A stretch of DNA of 64,000 bases from Erysipelotrichales bacterium (lineage in GTDB: Bacteria > Bacillota_I > Bacilli_A > Erysipelotrichales > Erysipelotrichaceae), in the NCBI GenBank assembly GCA_910576345.1, contig CAJTIT010000010.1, positions 25,023 through 89,022 on the forward strand, read 5' to 3'. Shown piece by piece: positions 46,184-55,757 of the stretch. The notes beneath the pieces were generated by a model that was not told the origin of the DNA, did no database searches, and worked only from the letters and a program-made list of their open reading frames with translations. The translations under genes and the position numbers were made by a program. The stretch's first letter is position 1. Each line of letters starts with the position of its first letter.

Positions 46184-47254
46184 ATGAAAACTTATCTGGT
46201 AACCGGTGGTGCGGGATTTATTGGCACAAACTTTGTATATTATATGTTGAAAAGATATAAAGATATTCGTTTAATTAATGTGGATGCATTGACGTATGCA
46301 GGCAATATGGAAAATTTAACAGATATAAAAGATGATCAACGTCATATTTTTGTGCAAGCGGATATATGTGATTCAGAAGCAATCGAAAAACTGTTTGAAA
46401 AATACGATATAGATTATGTGGTAAATTTTGCGGCAGAAAGTCATGTGGATCGCAGTATTACCAATCCGGAAATCTTTGTACAAACCAATGTACAGGGAAC
46501 GCTTAATTTGTTGAATTTGGCTAAAAAGCACTGGATGGTGGAAGATGATGTATATAAGGAAGGCGTTAAATTCTTACAGGTATCCACAGATGAAGTTTAT
46601 GGTTCTTTGCAAGATACCGGATATTTTACCGAAACAACGCCATTATGTCCGCATAGCCCATATTCAGCCAGTAAAACTGCCGCAGATTGTTTTGTGCAGG
46701 CATACCATGACACATATAAACTCCCTGTAAATATCACAAGATGTTCAAATAATTACGGTCCTTATCAATTTCCTGAAAAATTAATCCCGTTGATTATTAA
46801 TAATACATTACATCATAAACAGCTGCCAGTGTATGGGGATGGTATGAATATCAGAGACTGGCTGTATGTAGAGGATCATTGCAAAGCCATTGATATGGTC
46901 ATTAATGGTGGACGTATTGGAGAAGTTTATAATGTGGGCGGTCATAATGAAAGACCCAATATATTCATAGTGAAGACGATTATCGCATATATAAAAGAGA
47001 ACGTTGATGATTCTGTTTCGGAAGCGTTGATTCAATATGTTGAGGATCGAAAAGGGCATGATCGCCGATACGGAATTGATCCAAGCAAAATTAAGGAAGA
47101 TTTGGGGTGGTATCCAGAAACAAAGTTTGAAGATGGCATTTGTTTGACCATTCAGTGGTACTTGGATCATAAGAAATGGATGGAGCATATTACAAGTGGG
47201 GCATATATGGAATACTATCAAGCAATGTATGAAAAGAAAGCTGAGGATGCATAA
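46184..47254 (+). CDS. rfbB: dTDP-glucose 4,6-dehydratase
   Basis: 356 residues. GGAGFIGTNFV (8-18), NFAAESHVDRSI, STDEVYG and the catalytic YSASKTAAD, all expected for the RmlB subfamily of extended SDRs. It forms the 4-keto-6-deoxy intermediate. Its stop and the rfbC start share a base (TAATG). AAGGAG ribosome site. Confidence 0.97.
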   Translation: MKTYLVTGGAGFIGTNFVYYMLKRYKDIRLINVDALTYAGNMENLTDIKDDQRHIFVQADICDSEAIEKLFEKYDIDYVVNFAAESHVDRSITNPEIFVQTNVQGTLNLLNLAKKHWMVEDDVYKEGVKFLQVSTDEVYGSLQDTGYFTETTPLCPHSPYSASKTAADCFVQAYHDTYKLPVNITRCSNNYGPYQFPEKLIPLIINNTLHHKQLPVYGDGMNIRDWLYVEDHCKAIDMVINGGRIGEVYNVGGHNERPNIFIVKTIIAYIKENVDDSVSEALIQYVEDRKGHDRRYGIDPSKIKEDLGWYPETKFEDGICLTIQWYLDHKKWMEHITSGAYMEYYQAMYEKKAEDA

Positions 47255-47802
47255 TGTCAAAGTTTACGTTTACCAAAACCGATATTGAAGGTGTTATGAT
47301 CGTTGAACCAAGCGTTTTTGGTGATGAGCGTGGTTATTTTATGGAAACATATAATGAAAAAGAGTTTAAAGAAGCTGGGATTGACGTATTGTTTGTTCAA
47401 GACAATCAATCAAAATCTGTGAAAGGTGTTCTGCGCGGTCTGCATTTTCAAACACGACATCCACAAGGGAAACTGGTACGTGTGACCAAAGGCTGTGTTT
47501 TTGATGTGGCAGTGGACATTGATAAAGACAGTCCTACATATGGTAAGTATGTTGGAGTCGTCTTGTCAGAGGAAAACAAAAAACAACTGTATTTAAAAGC
47601 AGGTATGGCACATGGTTTCTATGTAATGTCAGATGAAGCGGAATTTGTGTACAAATGTACAGATTTCTATGATCCAAAAGGAGAAGGTGGCGTTATGTGG
47701 AATGATCCTGAAATCGGAATTGTATGGCCAATTGATGAACATACACCTGTAACTCTTTCAGAAAAGGATCAAAAACATCCATTATTAAAAGATTTGAAAT
47801 AA
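47254..47802 (+). CDS. rfbC: dTDP-4-dehydrorhamnose 3,5-epimerase
   Basis: 182 residues, cupin fold. FGDERGYFMETYNEKEF, QDNQSKSVKGVLRGLHFQ with the catalytic histidine, and VTKGCVFDVAVDI are family signatures. It epimerises the 4-keto-6-deoxy sugar at C3 and C5. It follows rfbB without a gap and runs into the exporter genes after 9 bases. Confidence 0.96.
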   Translation: MSKFTFTKTDIEGVMIVEPSVFGDERGYFMETYNEKEFKEAGIDVLFVQDNQSKSVKGVLRGLHFQTRHPQGKLVRVTKGCVFDVAVDIDKDSPTYGKYVGVVLSEENKKQLYLKAGMAHGFYVMSDEAEFVYKCTDFYDPKGEGGVMWNDPEIGIVWPIDEHTPVTLSEKDQKHPLLKDLK

Positions 47803-47811
47803 GGTGAAGAT

Positions 47812-48750
47812 ATGCAGAAAGCAGCACGAAATACATCATGGTGGAAATTTATCAGCGTGATCATAGATCTGATAATACTTTTTGCATTTGGCAAGACTGC
47901 GTTTTTATGCGTAAGCGCAGTCTTTCTATTTGTTTGTGTCATAGAGGAATGCAGGCCTTTTTTATTCGATCTGTATAGAAATAAAGCATTGATTTGGAAA
48001 CTAGCGAAAAATGATTTCAAAACCAAATATGCGGGATCTTCTTTCGGTATTCTTTGGGCGTTTGTTCAGCCAGTCGTAACCATCATGGTTTATTGGTTTG
48101 TATTTCAGGTGGGATTTCGACAAGCACCATTTGCAGGGTTTCCTTATGTGCTTTGGCTGATATCCGGACTTGTTCCTTGGTTCTTTTTTCAAGAAGCACT
48201 AAACAGCGGTACGAATTGTTTGATTGAATATTCGTATTTGGTGAAAAAAGTGGTATTCAATTTCAATATACTGCCTGTTATTAAAATCATATCTGCTTTA
48301 TTCGTACATATCTTTTTTACTTGTTTCATGATGGTAATATTTGCATTGTTCGGATTTTTTCCAGATGTCTACTATTTACAGATTGGATACTATTTGTTTG
48401 CGATGTTGATCTTGATTTTAGGTGTCATTTCATTTACATGTTCTATTGTGGTTTTTTTTCGTGATCTTGGACAGCTGATTCAAATCTTATTACAGGTGGG
48501 CATTTGGCTTACGCCCATCATGTGGAATTTGGATATGATACCTCCAAAATACGAAATGGTGAAAACAATTTTGAAATGTAACCCCATGTATTACATTGTC
48601 AACGGTTATCGATCTAGCATGATACACAAGCAATGGTTTTGGGAACAGCCAGTTGATTTTTGTGTTTTTTGGGTTGTGACTCTTGGTCTGTTATGGCTGG
48701 GAATGAGAACATTCGCCAAACTGCGCATGCATTTTGCGGATGTTTTATAG
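47812..48750 (+). CDS. ABC-2 type polysaccharide exporter permease (TagG/Wzm-like)
   Basis: 312 residues. After an unusual N-terminal extension with two hydrophobic segments (about 1-45), it has the Wzm/TagG body: KNDFKTKYAGSSFGILWAFVQP, six membrane segments, and LTPIMWNLDMIPPKY. It exports finished lipid-linked glycan with the ATPase encoded next. The ATPase ribosome site lies inside this gene's last codons and spacer. Confidence 0.92.
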   Translation: MQKAARNTSWWKFISVIIDLIILFAFGKTAFLCVSAVFLFVCVIEECRPFLFDLYRNKALIWKLAKNDFKTKYAGSSFGILWAFVQPVVTIMVYWFVFQVGFRQAPFAGFPYVLWLISGLVPWFFFQEALNSGTNCLIEYSYLVKKVVFNFNILPVIKIISALFVHIFFTCFMMVIFALFGFFPDVYYLQIGYYLFAMLILILGVISFTCSIVVFFRDLGQLIQILLQVGIWLTPIMWNLDMIPPKYEMVKTILKCNPMYYIVNGYRSSMIHKQWFWEQPVDFCVFWVVTLGLLWLGMRTFAKLRMHFADVL

Positions 48751-48763
48751 CAGGAGGTCAGGT

Positions 48764-50023
48764 ATGAAAGAAACAGCTATCTCCATTCAGCATGTATGCA
48801 AAATGTATCATTTATATGAAAAACCATTGGATCGATTAAAGGAATCGCTGCATTTAACTCGAAAACAATTAAGTAAAGAATTTCATGCGCTGCAAGACAT
48901 TAATTTAGATATCTATCAAGGTGAAACGATTGGTATCGTGGGAACCAACGGATCTGGAAAATCTACGTTGTTAAAAATCATTACTGGTGTATTAAGCGCA
49001 ACTGAAGGTGATGTTTCAGTAAATGGACGGATTTCTGCACTTTTGGAATTGGGTGCTGGGTTCCATATGGAATATACAGGAATGGAAAATATTTATTTGA
49101 ATGGTACGATGATGGGTTATACAAAAGAAGAAATCGATGAAAAAGTCCCCAAAATATTAGAATTTGCGGATATTGGCACCTTCATTGACCATCCGGTTAA
49201 AACGTATTCCAGTGGCATGTTTGTTCGGCTCGCATTTGCGGTCAATATTAATATTGATCCAGAGATTTTGATTGTGGATGAAGCATTATCTGTTGGTGAT
49301 GTGTTCTTTCAAACAAAATGCTTTAAAAAATTTGATGAATTTAAAGCGCAGGGGAAAACAATTCTATTGGTTACGCATGATCTTAGCTGTGTGTTGCGCT
49401 ATTGTGATCGTGCTGTCTTATTAAATAAAGGGCAACTTTTAGAAGTTGGATCACCAAAATCAGTTGTGGACAGTTACAAGAAGATTTTGGCAAGAGGATC
49501 GAAAGAGCATAAATTTCAGTTGAATCATGAATCATCACAGCTAGGAAAAAATAAGCTAAAACTTAATACTGACACCATTGCGTATGGGGATGGAAAAGCA
49601 GTCATCCATGACTTTTACATCAAAGATGGCAACAGTAAAATTACCAATACGATCTTAAAAGGAGAAACTTTTGTGATTGGCATCCAGTTTTCTTTTGAAG
49701 AAAATCTACATGATCCACTAATTGCGTTTACAATTAAAGATCATCGGGGAAATGAAATTACCGGTACCAATACACGAATTGAGCAGGTTGATCTTGCACA
49801 ATTAAAACAACATACCGTTTATACGATTGAATTTGAACAGGAAATGAATCTGCAGGGTGGGACATATTTGTTGTCGCTTGGATGTACAGGTTTTGAAAAT
49901 GATGCGCTGGCAGTGTATCATCGCTTATATGACGTGACTTCGATCGATGTCATTTCGCAGAAAGACAGCGTAGGATATTATGATATGAATTCCAAAGTGC
50001 GCTTGGTAAAAACGGAGGAATAA
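48764..50023 (+). CDS. ABC polysaccharide exporter ATPase with Wzt-like C-terminal domain
   Basis: 419 residues from ATG 48764 (AGGAGG in front). Walker A GTNGSGKST (60-68), signature YSSGMFVRLAF (about 148-158), Walker B ILIVDEAL (168-175), H-loop THDLS. TagH-type enzymes of about 250-260 residues would end near LARGSK; here about 150 further residues follow, rich in beta strands (FVIGIQFSFEENLHDPLIAF; NLQGGTYLLSLG), as in Wzt proteins, whose C-terminal domain recognises a terminal modification of the glycan. The next gene may encode the enzyme making that modification. Confidence 0.92.
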   Translation: MKETAISIQHVCKMYHLYEKPLDRLKESLHLTRKQLSKEFHALQDINLDIYQGETIGIVGTNGSGKSTLLKIITGVLSATEGDVSVNGRISALLELGAGFHMEYTGMENIYLNGTMMGYTKEEIDEKVPKILEFADIGTFIDHPVKTYSSGMFVRLAFAVNINIDPEILIVDEALSVGDVFFQTKCFKKFDEFKAQGKTILLVTHDLSCVLRYCDRAVLLNKGQLLEVGSPKSVVDSYKKILARGSKEHKFQLNHESSQLGKNKLKLNTDTIAYGDGKAVIHDFYIKDGNSKITNTILKGETFVIGIQFSFEENLHDPLIAFTIKDHRGNEITGTNTRIEQVDLAQLKQHTVYTIEFEQEMNLQGGTYLLSLGCTGFENDALAVYHRLYDVTSIDVISQKDSVGYYDMNSKVRLVKTEE

Positions 50024-50024
50024 T

Positions 50025-52121
50025 ATGAAAGAGACAGTTTGTAAATCGACGCTAATTTTAGATCAGTATCATGGTAAAGATTATTATTGCGATGGCGCTG
50101 TAGAAGATGAATTACTGGACATTGTGCAACAACAAAATCCACAGTATTCTATACAGAAAATGGAGCAATCTGGAAAATGGCCATTGTTTTATCATCTAAA
50201 TCCAGTTCGCGAGCATATATTGCGATGGTATCCATTTCCTGCGAATTCCCATATTTTAGAGATTGGTGCTGGATGTGGCGCTGTTAGCGGCAGTCTTTGT
50301 AGAAACGCTAATCAGGTAACTTGTATAGACCTTTCTAAAAAACGCAGTACAATTAATGCTTATCGCCATTTTGATCAGGCTTTAAAGATTTATGTAGGGA
50401 ATTTTGAAGATATGCAAATTCAGGATACATTTGATTACGTAACCATGATCGGCGTTTTGGAATACGGTGGCAGTTATATTCATTCGCATTCACCCTATAT
50501 AGATTTTCTAAAACAGGCGAAGCGTTATTTAAAATCAAATGGTAAATTATTGATCGCTATTGAAAATAAACTTGGATTAAAATATTTTGCAGGATGTAAA
50601 GAAGACCATGTCGGTGAATATTTTGAAGGCATTGAAGGTTATCCTCATACAAAAAGTGTACGTACATTTTCAAAAAAAGAATTAATTGAAATGTTGAAAG
50701 CTGCAGGTTTTGAAGATATTCATTTTTATTATCCTTATCCGGACTATAAATTTGCTCATACGATTTACAGTGATGCACACTTGCCAAAGCGTAAAGACTT
50801 AAGTGATAATCGTCGTAATTATGATATGGAGCGTTTGGAATTATTTCGTGAACAATGTGTATTTGATACATTGATTGAAAATGATCTGTTTCCTGAATTT
50901 TCTAACTCTTTTTTCATAGAAGCGGGAATGAAAAAATCAAATCCGATGATTGTATATACAAAATTTTCTCAACATAATCGTGCAAGTAATTATCAAGTAA
51001 AAACAAGTATTGAAAAAACAAGTAATCAGTTCGTTGTGAAAAAACAGGCTTTATGTATGGATGGACAGGCGCATATTTTACATATGGAACAAGCATATGA
51101 GAAGTTATCTAAACAATACGCGCAATCACGACTATCGTTTGTGTCATGTAAAATAGAAAACAATGAAGCTGTTTTTGCATATGCAGGTGGTACTTCTTTA
51201 GAAGACATTCTATATGCATATGCAAAACAAGGAAACTGGAAATCATTGATTCATCAAATAGAAGATTATTTTTCGGTTTTATTTGCGCCTGCTTATGAAA
51301 CGTCACTTTTACCATTGGATAAACGCGATCGAATATTTGGAGAACAGCTCCCTGGCAAGCAGATGGTATTGGCCAACGCCAATATTGATGCGCTTTTTTC
51401 CAATGTCAAAGGAGATCATGCTTATCAAATGTTTGATTATGAATGGATGATGGACTTTGAAATGCCAATTGATTTTATCAAGTATCGCTGTTTGTTTTAT
51501 TTTATACAAGGAAATGATGCATGTCGTAATATGGATCTGTTTTCTTTGTTTCAGCTATCAAAGGAACAGGTAGAATATTATTGTCATATGGAGGAATGCT
51601 TCCAAATATATGTAAGAAAAGAGAAAAAAACGGATGAACAGCTTTATACGCAGTTAGGACAGATCTCTATTCATAAAGAGGACATTATCAGACTAGCAGA
51701 ACGAGAAAATAAAAGAAAAACGATGCAGGTTTATTTCGATTACGGAGAAGGCTTTTATGAACAAAATAGTGTGAGGCTATCCTTACAAGATGATGGAGTA
51801 TCTAGTCGATTATGTTTTGCGAGTGATGTTCAAGTAAAGCATATCCGTATTGATCCAATGGAAGAATTTGGTATTGTACATATTACGCAAATCTATGCAG
51901 TGGATGCTGGCAGAAGTTTATGTAAGGATTTGGAATTCAAGACCAATGGTAAACATATTGGTGATGGCTATTATCTATTTTTAACGAATGATCCAATGAT
52001 TGAAATAACTTCATCTCGCATATCCGGCCGACAAATCATATTTGAGACACAGTGTTATCCATTGGACGAATCTCTTGCATGTTGGCTTGGCAAACATCTG
52101 CATAAAAGATGGAAAGGTTGA
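50025..52121 (+). CDS. Methyltransferase with kinase-like second domain (WbdD-like)
   Basis: 698 residues, GGAGG ribosome site. Residues about 50-230: class I SAM methyltransferase, HILEIGAGCGAVSG (77-90), CIDLSKKR, FDYVTMIGVLEYGG. Residues about 310-500 look like a protein/small-molecule kinase fold: FVVKKQAL with a candidate lysine (339-340), a helix with HMEQAYEKL, then NIDALFSN (454-460) and MFDYEWMMDF (Asp471), resembling the D-x4-N and D-x-E metal sites of kinases. E. coli WbdD, also about 700 residues, caps O-antigen chains by phosphorylation and methylation. That parallel is inferred. Confidence 0.75.
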   Translation: MKETVCKSTLILDQYHGKDYYCDGAVEDELLDIVQQQNPQYSIQKMEQSGKWPLFYHLNPVREHILRWYPFPANSHILEIGAGCGAVSGSLCRNANQVTCIDLSKKRSTINAYRHFDQALKIYVGNFEDMQIQDTFDYVTMIGVLEYGGSYIHSHSPYIDFLKQAKRYLKSNGKLLIAIENKLGLKYFAGCKEDHVGEYFEGIEGYPHTKSVRTFSKKELIEMLKAAGFEDIHFYYPYPDYKFAHTIYSDAHLPKRKDLSDNRRNYDMERLELFREQCVFDTLIENDLFPEFSNSFFIEAGMKKSNPMIVYTKFSQHNRASNYQVKTSIEKTSNQFVVKKQALCMDGQAHILHMEQAYEKLSKQYAQSRLSFVSCKIENNEAVFAYAGGTSLEDILYAYAKQGNWKSLIHQIEDYFSVLFAPAYETSLLPLDKRDRIFGEQLPGKQMVLANANIDALFSNVKGDHAYQMFDYEWMMDFEMPIDFIKYRCLFYFIQGNDACRNMDLFSLFQLSKEQVEYYCHMEECFQIYVRKEKKTDEQLYTQLGQISIHKEDIIRLAERENKRKTMQVYFDYGEGFYEQNSVRLSLQDDGVSSRLCFASDVQVKHIRIDPMEEFGIVHITQIYAVDAGRSLCKDLEFKTNGKHIGDGYYLFLTNDPMIEITSSRISGRQIIFETQCYPLDESLACWLGKHLHKRWKG

Positions 52122-52128
52122 TCGTAGT

Positions 52129-54192
52129 ATGCAGGATATGATTGTATGTGTGGACAAGACGATTGTTTCTTTAAGAAAAATGGTCATTTGCGGATGGGTA
52201 AAATTACAAGATGGAGCTTCTCTTAATATCTCTGCCAATTTAAAAAAAGCGGAGATTGAATTTGAAAAAGATAATGGTGCAAGCAGTGAAGAAGGAGTTA
52301 CTTATAAATTTATGGTAAGGGTAGCTTCACTTCGCCGCTTGAAACTGCGCTTTCTAAGTGACAATCATCAAAAGGAACTTGTATTTCCATGTTTTCAAAT
52401 GCGATTTCAGCGTTTCAAAACGATTTTGAAAAAATTAAGAGATGCAAGAAAAGCATATGGGTTACGCACGGTTTGGAACATGATGATTTGTCGTTTAAGG
52501 GGTAAGGTTTATGTTGAGAAAGACAGCGAATCTTATGAAACGTGGCAAAATCATCATGCGCTCACATCTGAAAAATGGAAAGCACAAAGATTAATGAAGT
52601 TCTCTTATATGCCTTTGCTTTCTATTGTAATTCCCGTTTATAATACGCCAAAACAATATTTAGAAGAAGTGGTGGCTTCTGTCATCAACCAAAGCTATGA
52701 AAATTGGGAATTGATTCTTGTTGATGGACATTCCACTAAACAGGAAACCATACAAGCACTTTCTTCTTTTCATGATGAGCGCATTGTGGTTGTGCGATTG
52801 GAAGAAAACAAGATGATTTCTAATAATACGAATGAAGGATTAAAAAAAATTAAAGGTGCATATGTTGGTTTTGTCGATCATGACGATGTGTTGACATTAG
52901 ATGCCCTTTATTGCATGGTGGAAAAGCTGAATGAATCAGATTATGACATGATTTACAGCGATGAAGATAAAATCAATCAGGATGGGACACGTTTATTTCA
53001 GCCGCACTTCAAACCGGATTTCAATATAGATATGTTGAGGAGTTATAATTATATTACCCATTTTACAATACTCAAGGTGACCATGTTATCAAAAGTGGGA
53101 TTATTTGACTCTGCTTGCGATGGAGCGCAAGATTATGATATGTTTCTGCGATTTGCGAACGCAACGTCGCATATTGGTCATGTTCCAAGGGTGTTGTATC
53201 ATTGGAGAGTGCATGCGCAATCAACAGCACAGGATGTAAAGGCAAAGACTTACGTACTGGAAGCGGGTAAGCGTGCTTTGTCCAAGCATTTGAAAAACGC
53301 TGCTTTGTCCGGCATTGTATCAGATGGCTTGTTTCCGACATCTTATCGAATTCAATATGATTTGTATTCACATCCACTAGTATCAATTATTATTCCAAAT
53401 AAAGATCATGTGAATGACTTGAAAAAATGCATTGTTTCTATATGTGAACGGACATTTTATTCCAATTATGAAATTTTGATTGTTGAAAATAACAGTACAG
53501 AGCCATCTATTTTTGAGTATTATACGCAATTGAAAAAACAAGAACACATTCGCATTATTACGTGGAAATCTGAGTTTAATTATTCAGCAATTAATAATTT
53601 TGCGGTGCAGCATGCAAAGGGGGATGTTCTTGTTTTGTTAAATAATGATATAGAAATCATTTCAGGAAGATGGCTTGAAGAAATGCTCATGTATGCACAG
53701 CGTGGGGATATCGGTGCTGTTGGTGCAAAATTATACTATCCAAACAATACAGTTCAGCATGCCGGCGTTATTGTTGGAATCGGTGGCGTGGCAGGCCATT
53801 CTCATAAATACTATGATCGTGATGATGATGGCTACTTTGGCAGACTGAAAGTTGTGCAGAATATGAGTGCAGTAACTGCGGCGTGCTTGATGATAGAAAA
53901 ACGTAAATTTGCGGAGGTAGGCGGATTGGATGAAGGGTATCAAGTCGCATTCAATGATGTGGATTTCTGCATGAAGCTAAATGAAAAAGGATATCGTAAT
54001 GTATTTACGCCATATGCGGAAATGATCCATCATGAATCACTTTCTCGTGGTGGAGAGGACAGTCCGGAAAAGATAGTTCGCTTTCAATCAGAGATTCAGC
54101 GTTTTGAAAAGCGTTGGGGATTGTGGTACGAGGATCCTTGTTATAACAGAAATTTAAGTATTACAAAAGAAGATTTTAGTTTGCGAATATAG
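52129..54192 (+). CDS. Tandem-domain family 2 glycosyltransferase
   Basis: 687 residues from ATG 52129, behind GGAAAGG at the end of the previous gene; an open frame extends upstream but only overlaps that gene. Two GT-A domains: the first from about residue 163 (LLSIVIPVYNTPKQY, GFVDHDDVLT), the second from about 417 (LVSIIIPNKDHVNDL, VLLNNDIEIIS, HAGVIVGIGG). Double GT2 proteins of this kind occur in rhamnan and O-antigen synthesis and can add two different linkages. The N-terminal 160 residues are unassigned. Confidence 0.9.
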   Translation: MQDMIVCVDKTIVSLRKMVICGWVKLQDGASLNISANLKKAEIEFEKDNGASSEEGVTYKFMVRVASLRRLKLRFLSDNHQKELVFPCFQMRFQRFKTILKKLRDARKAYGLRTVWNMMICRLRGKVYVEKDSESYETWQNHHALTSEKWKAQRLMKFSYMPLLSIVIPVYNTPKQYLEEVVASVINQSYENWELILVDGHSTKQETIQALSSFHDERIVVVRLEENKMISNNTNEGLKKIKGAYVGFVDHDDVLTLDALYCMVEKLNESDYDMIYSDEDKINQDGTRLFQPHFKPDFNIDMLRSYNYITHFTILKVTMLSKVGLFDSACDGAQDYDMFLRFANATSHIGHVPRVLYHWRVHAQSTAQDVKAKTYVLEAGKRALSKHLKNAALSGIVSDGLFPTSYRIQYDLYSHPLVSIIIPNKDHVNDLKKCIVSICERTFYSNYEILIVENNSTEPSIFEYYTQLKKQEHIRIITWKSEFNYSAINNFAVQHAKGDVLVLLNNDIEIISGRWLEEMLMYAQRGDIGAVGAKLYYPNNTVQHAGVIVGIGGVAGHSHKYYDRDDDGYFGRLKVVQNMSAVTAACLMIEKRKFAEVGGLDEGYQVAFNDVDFCMKLNEKGYRNVFTPYAEMIHHESLSRGGEDSPEKIVRFQSEIQRFEKRWGLWYEDPCYNRNLSITKEDFSLRI

Positions 54193-54206
54193 AAAGAAGG
54201 GACAGT

Positions 54207-55658
54207 ATGAGACAACTCTTAAAAATATTGGATGGAGTGATCAATCGCTGTTTCTTTTTGTTTGCATTGGTTTTGTTTCTATCCATGTTGTTTGTAAAAG
54301 CAATGTATCATTATGAAGATTATCCATATTTTACATATTGGGATCTTCTTGATGTTTTCTTGGTCATCGTTATATTTGTACTGATTTGGTTTTTATGGAA
54401 GCATATAGATTGGATTGAAAGCAAGCTCAATATCAAATGGATTGCTCTTGGTTATGTACTCATAGCACTTTCGTTTATTTATCTTGTGCCATTGAAGCCT
54501 TTCTCGGATATGCAGCATGTCAGTGAAGGTGCTATTCGCATTGCTTCTTTTGATATGGACGGATTAAAAGGCATGGCTTATTTTAAGACATTTAAAGGTA
54601 ATATAAAGACCAGTTTGTTTTATGCTATTCCTTTAATGATATTACCAAAAACAATCGTTTCAATGAAAGTAGTGAATGTATTTTTACTGCTGGGCATTGC
54701 TTATTTGATCAGACGCATTGCACAACATATGCATCTTAGGTATACAAATATGGCGTTCTTGATGGTTTTAACTTTTTTACCTGTTTTTCTTTATATTAAC
54801 CATATTTATTTTGAATTGTATTTTATTTTGCTTATGCTTGCCGGTATTAATTGTTATTTGAAAGATTCTAAAAATTTGATCATCACTTCCATTATATTTG
54901 CGATTGCATATTATCTTAGAAAAAACGGTTTGATCTTACTGGGGGCAGTTTTGACAGATGTTTTCATATCGCATCCATCATCATGGAAGAATACGCTTGT
55001 GTCTGTTGTGATAAGTCTGTGCTTGTTTTTTGGTATTTCCTTTACACTGAATCAAATCACATCGATGTGTTTTTATGATAAAGAAGCATTAAGCTATCCA
55101 AAATGGAATCAGTATTACATTGGAATCAACGAAGAAAAATTTGGTTTCATGGATCAAAGTTTTAGCTACGATCGATCACTAGAAGATGTAATTACACGTA
55201 TGCAGGAATATGGACCATGGAAAATGACGCAGATATTGGTGAAAAAAACAGCTTGGGCATGGGGAGAAGGAACGTATCAATCCGGTCGTTATGCATTTGG
55301 ATTGAATACAGATATGGCAAATGAAAAGTTTGAATATGCAACATTTATTGAAAAATATATTACTTTAGATTCTCAATTTATACGAAGATTCATTACCACT
55401 TTTTCAAGATGTCAGTATGTACTATATTTCTTCTTCATGACATATGCATTATGGAGAAAAAAAGATCCCTCCTTTTATCGACTTGGCGGTGTGATTTATC
55501 TAGGAACGTTCGTAGCGTTGTTGTTTTATGAATTAAAATCTCGATATGTGATGCATTGTTTTCCATTTATGATTCTATTCGCAATTTGCGGTATCGATTT
55601 ATTTTTCAAAGATGTAAATACATACAACAATAAGAAGCGATTATCCTGGAACAGGTAA
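54207..55658 (+). CDS. Membrane glycosyltransferase-like protein (GT-C type)
   Basis: 483 residues, about 11 membrane segments. The first outer loop reads LKPFSDMQHVSEGAIRIA, placing an acid and histidine as in GT-C transferases of the GT39/GT83 kind. AAGAAGG lies before the ATG. The last gene of the locus; a promoter for the next unit follows. Confidence 0.72.
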   Translation: MRQLLKILDGVINRCFFLFALVLFLSMLFVKAMYHYEDYPYFTYWDLLDVFLVIVIFVLIWFLWKHIDWIESKLNIKWIALGYVLIALSFIYLVPLKPFSDMQHVSEGAIRIASFDMDGLKGMAYFKTFKGNIKTSLFYAIPLMILPKTIVSMKVVNVFLLLGIAYLIRRIAQHMHLRYTNMAFLMVLTFLPVFLYINHIYFELYFILLMLAGINCYLKDSKNLIITSIIFAIAYYLRKNGLILLGAVLTDVFISHPSSWKNTLVSVVISLCLFFGISFTLNQITSMCFYDKEALSYPKWNQYYIGINEEKFGFMDQSFSYDRSLEDVITRMQEYGPWKMTQILVKKTAWAWGEGTYQSGRYAFGLNTDMANEKFEYATFIEKYITLDSQFIRRFITTFSRCQYVLYFFFMTYALWRKKDPSFYRLGGVIYLGTFVALLFYELKSRYVMHCFPFMILFAICGIDLFFKDVNTYNNKKRLSWNR

Positions 55659-55690
55659 GAAATGGATTTCTATTTATATCGTTATTACGT

Positions 55691-55719
55691 TTGTATTTCT
55701 GTATCATTTGATGTACAAT
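55691..55719 (+). promoter_or_regulatory. Sigma-A promoter of the wall-protein unit
   Basis: TTGTAT, 17 bases, TACAAT, 38 bases before ATG 55758. Confidence 0.7.
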
Positions 55720-55757
55720 TATGTTAAATAATTCAATGAAAAGAGGAGAGAGACAGC

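Noticed and set aside
50557..50871. Minus-strand frames inside the methyltransferase gene
   Set aside because: Shadow frames of a well-supported long gene.
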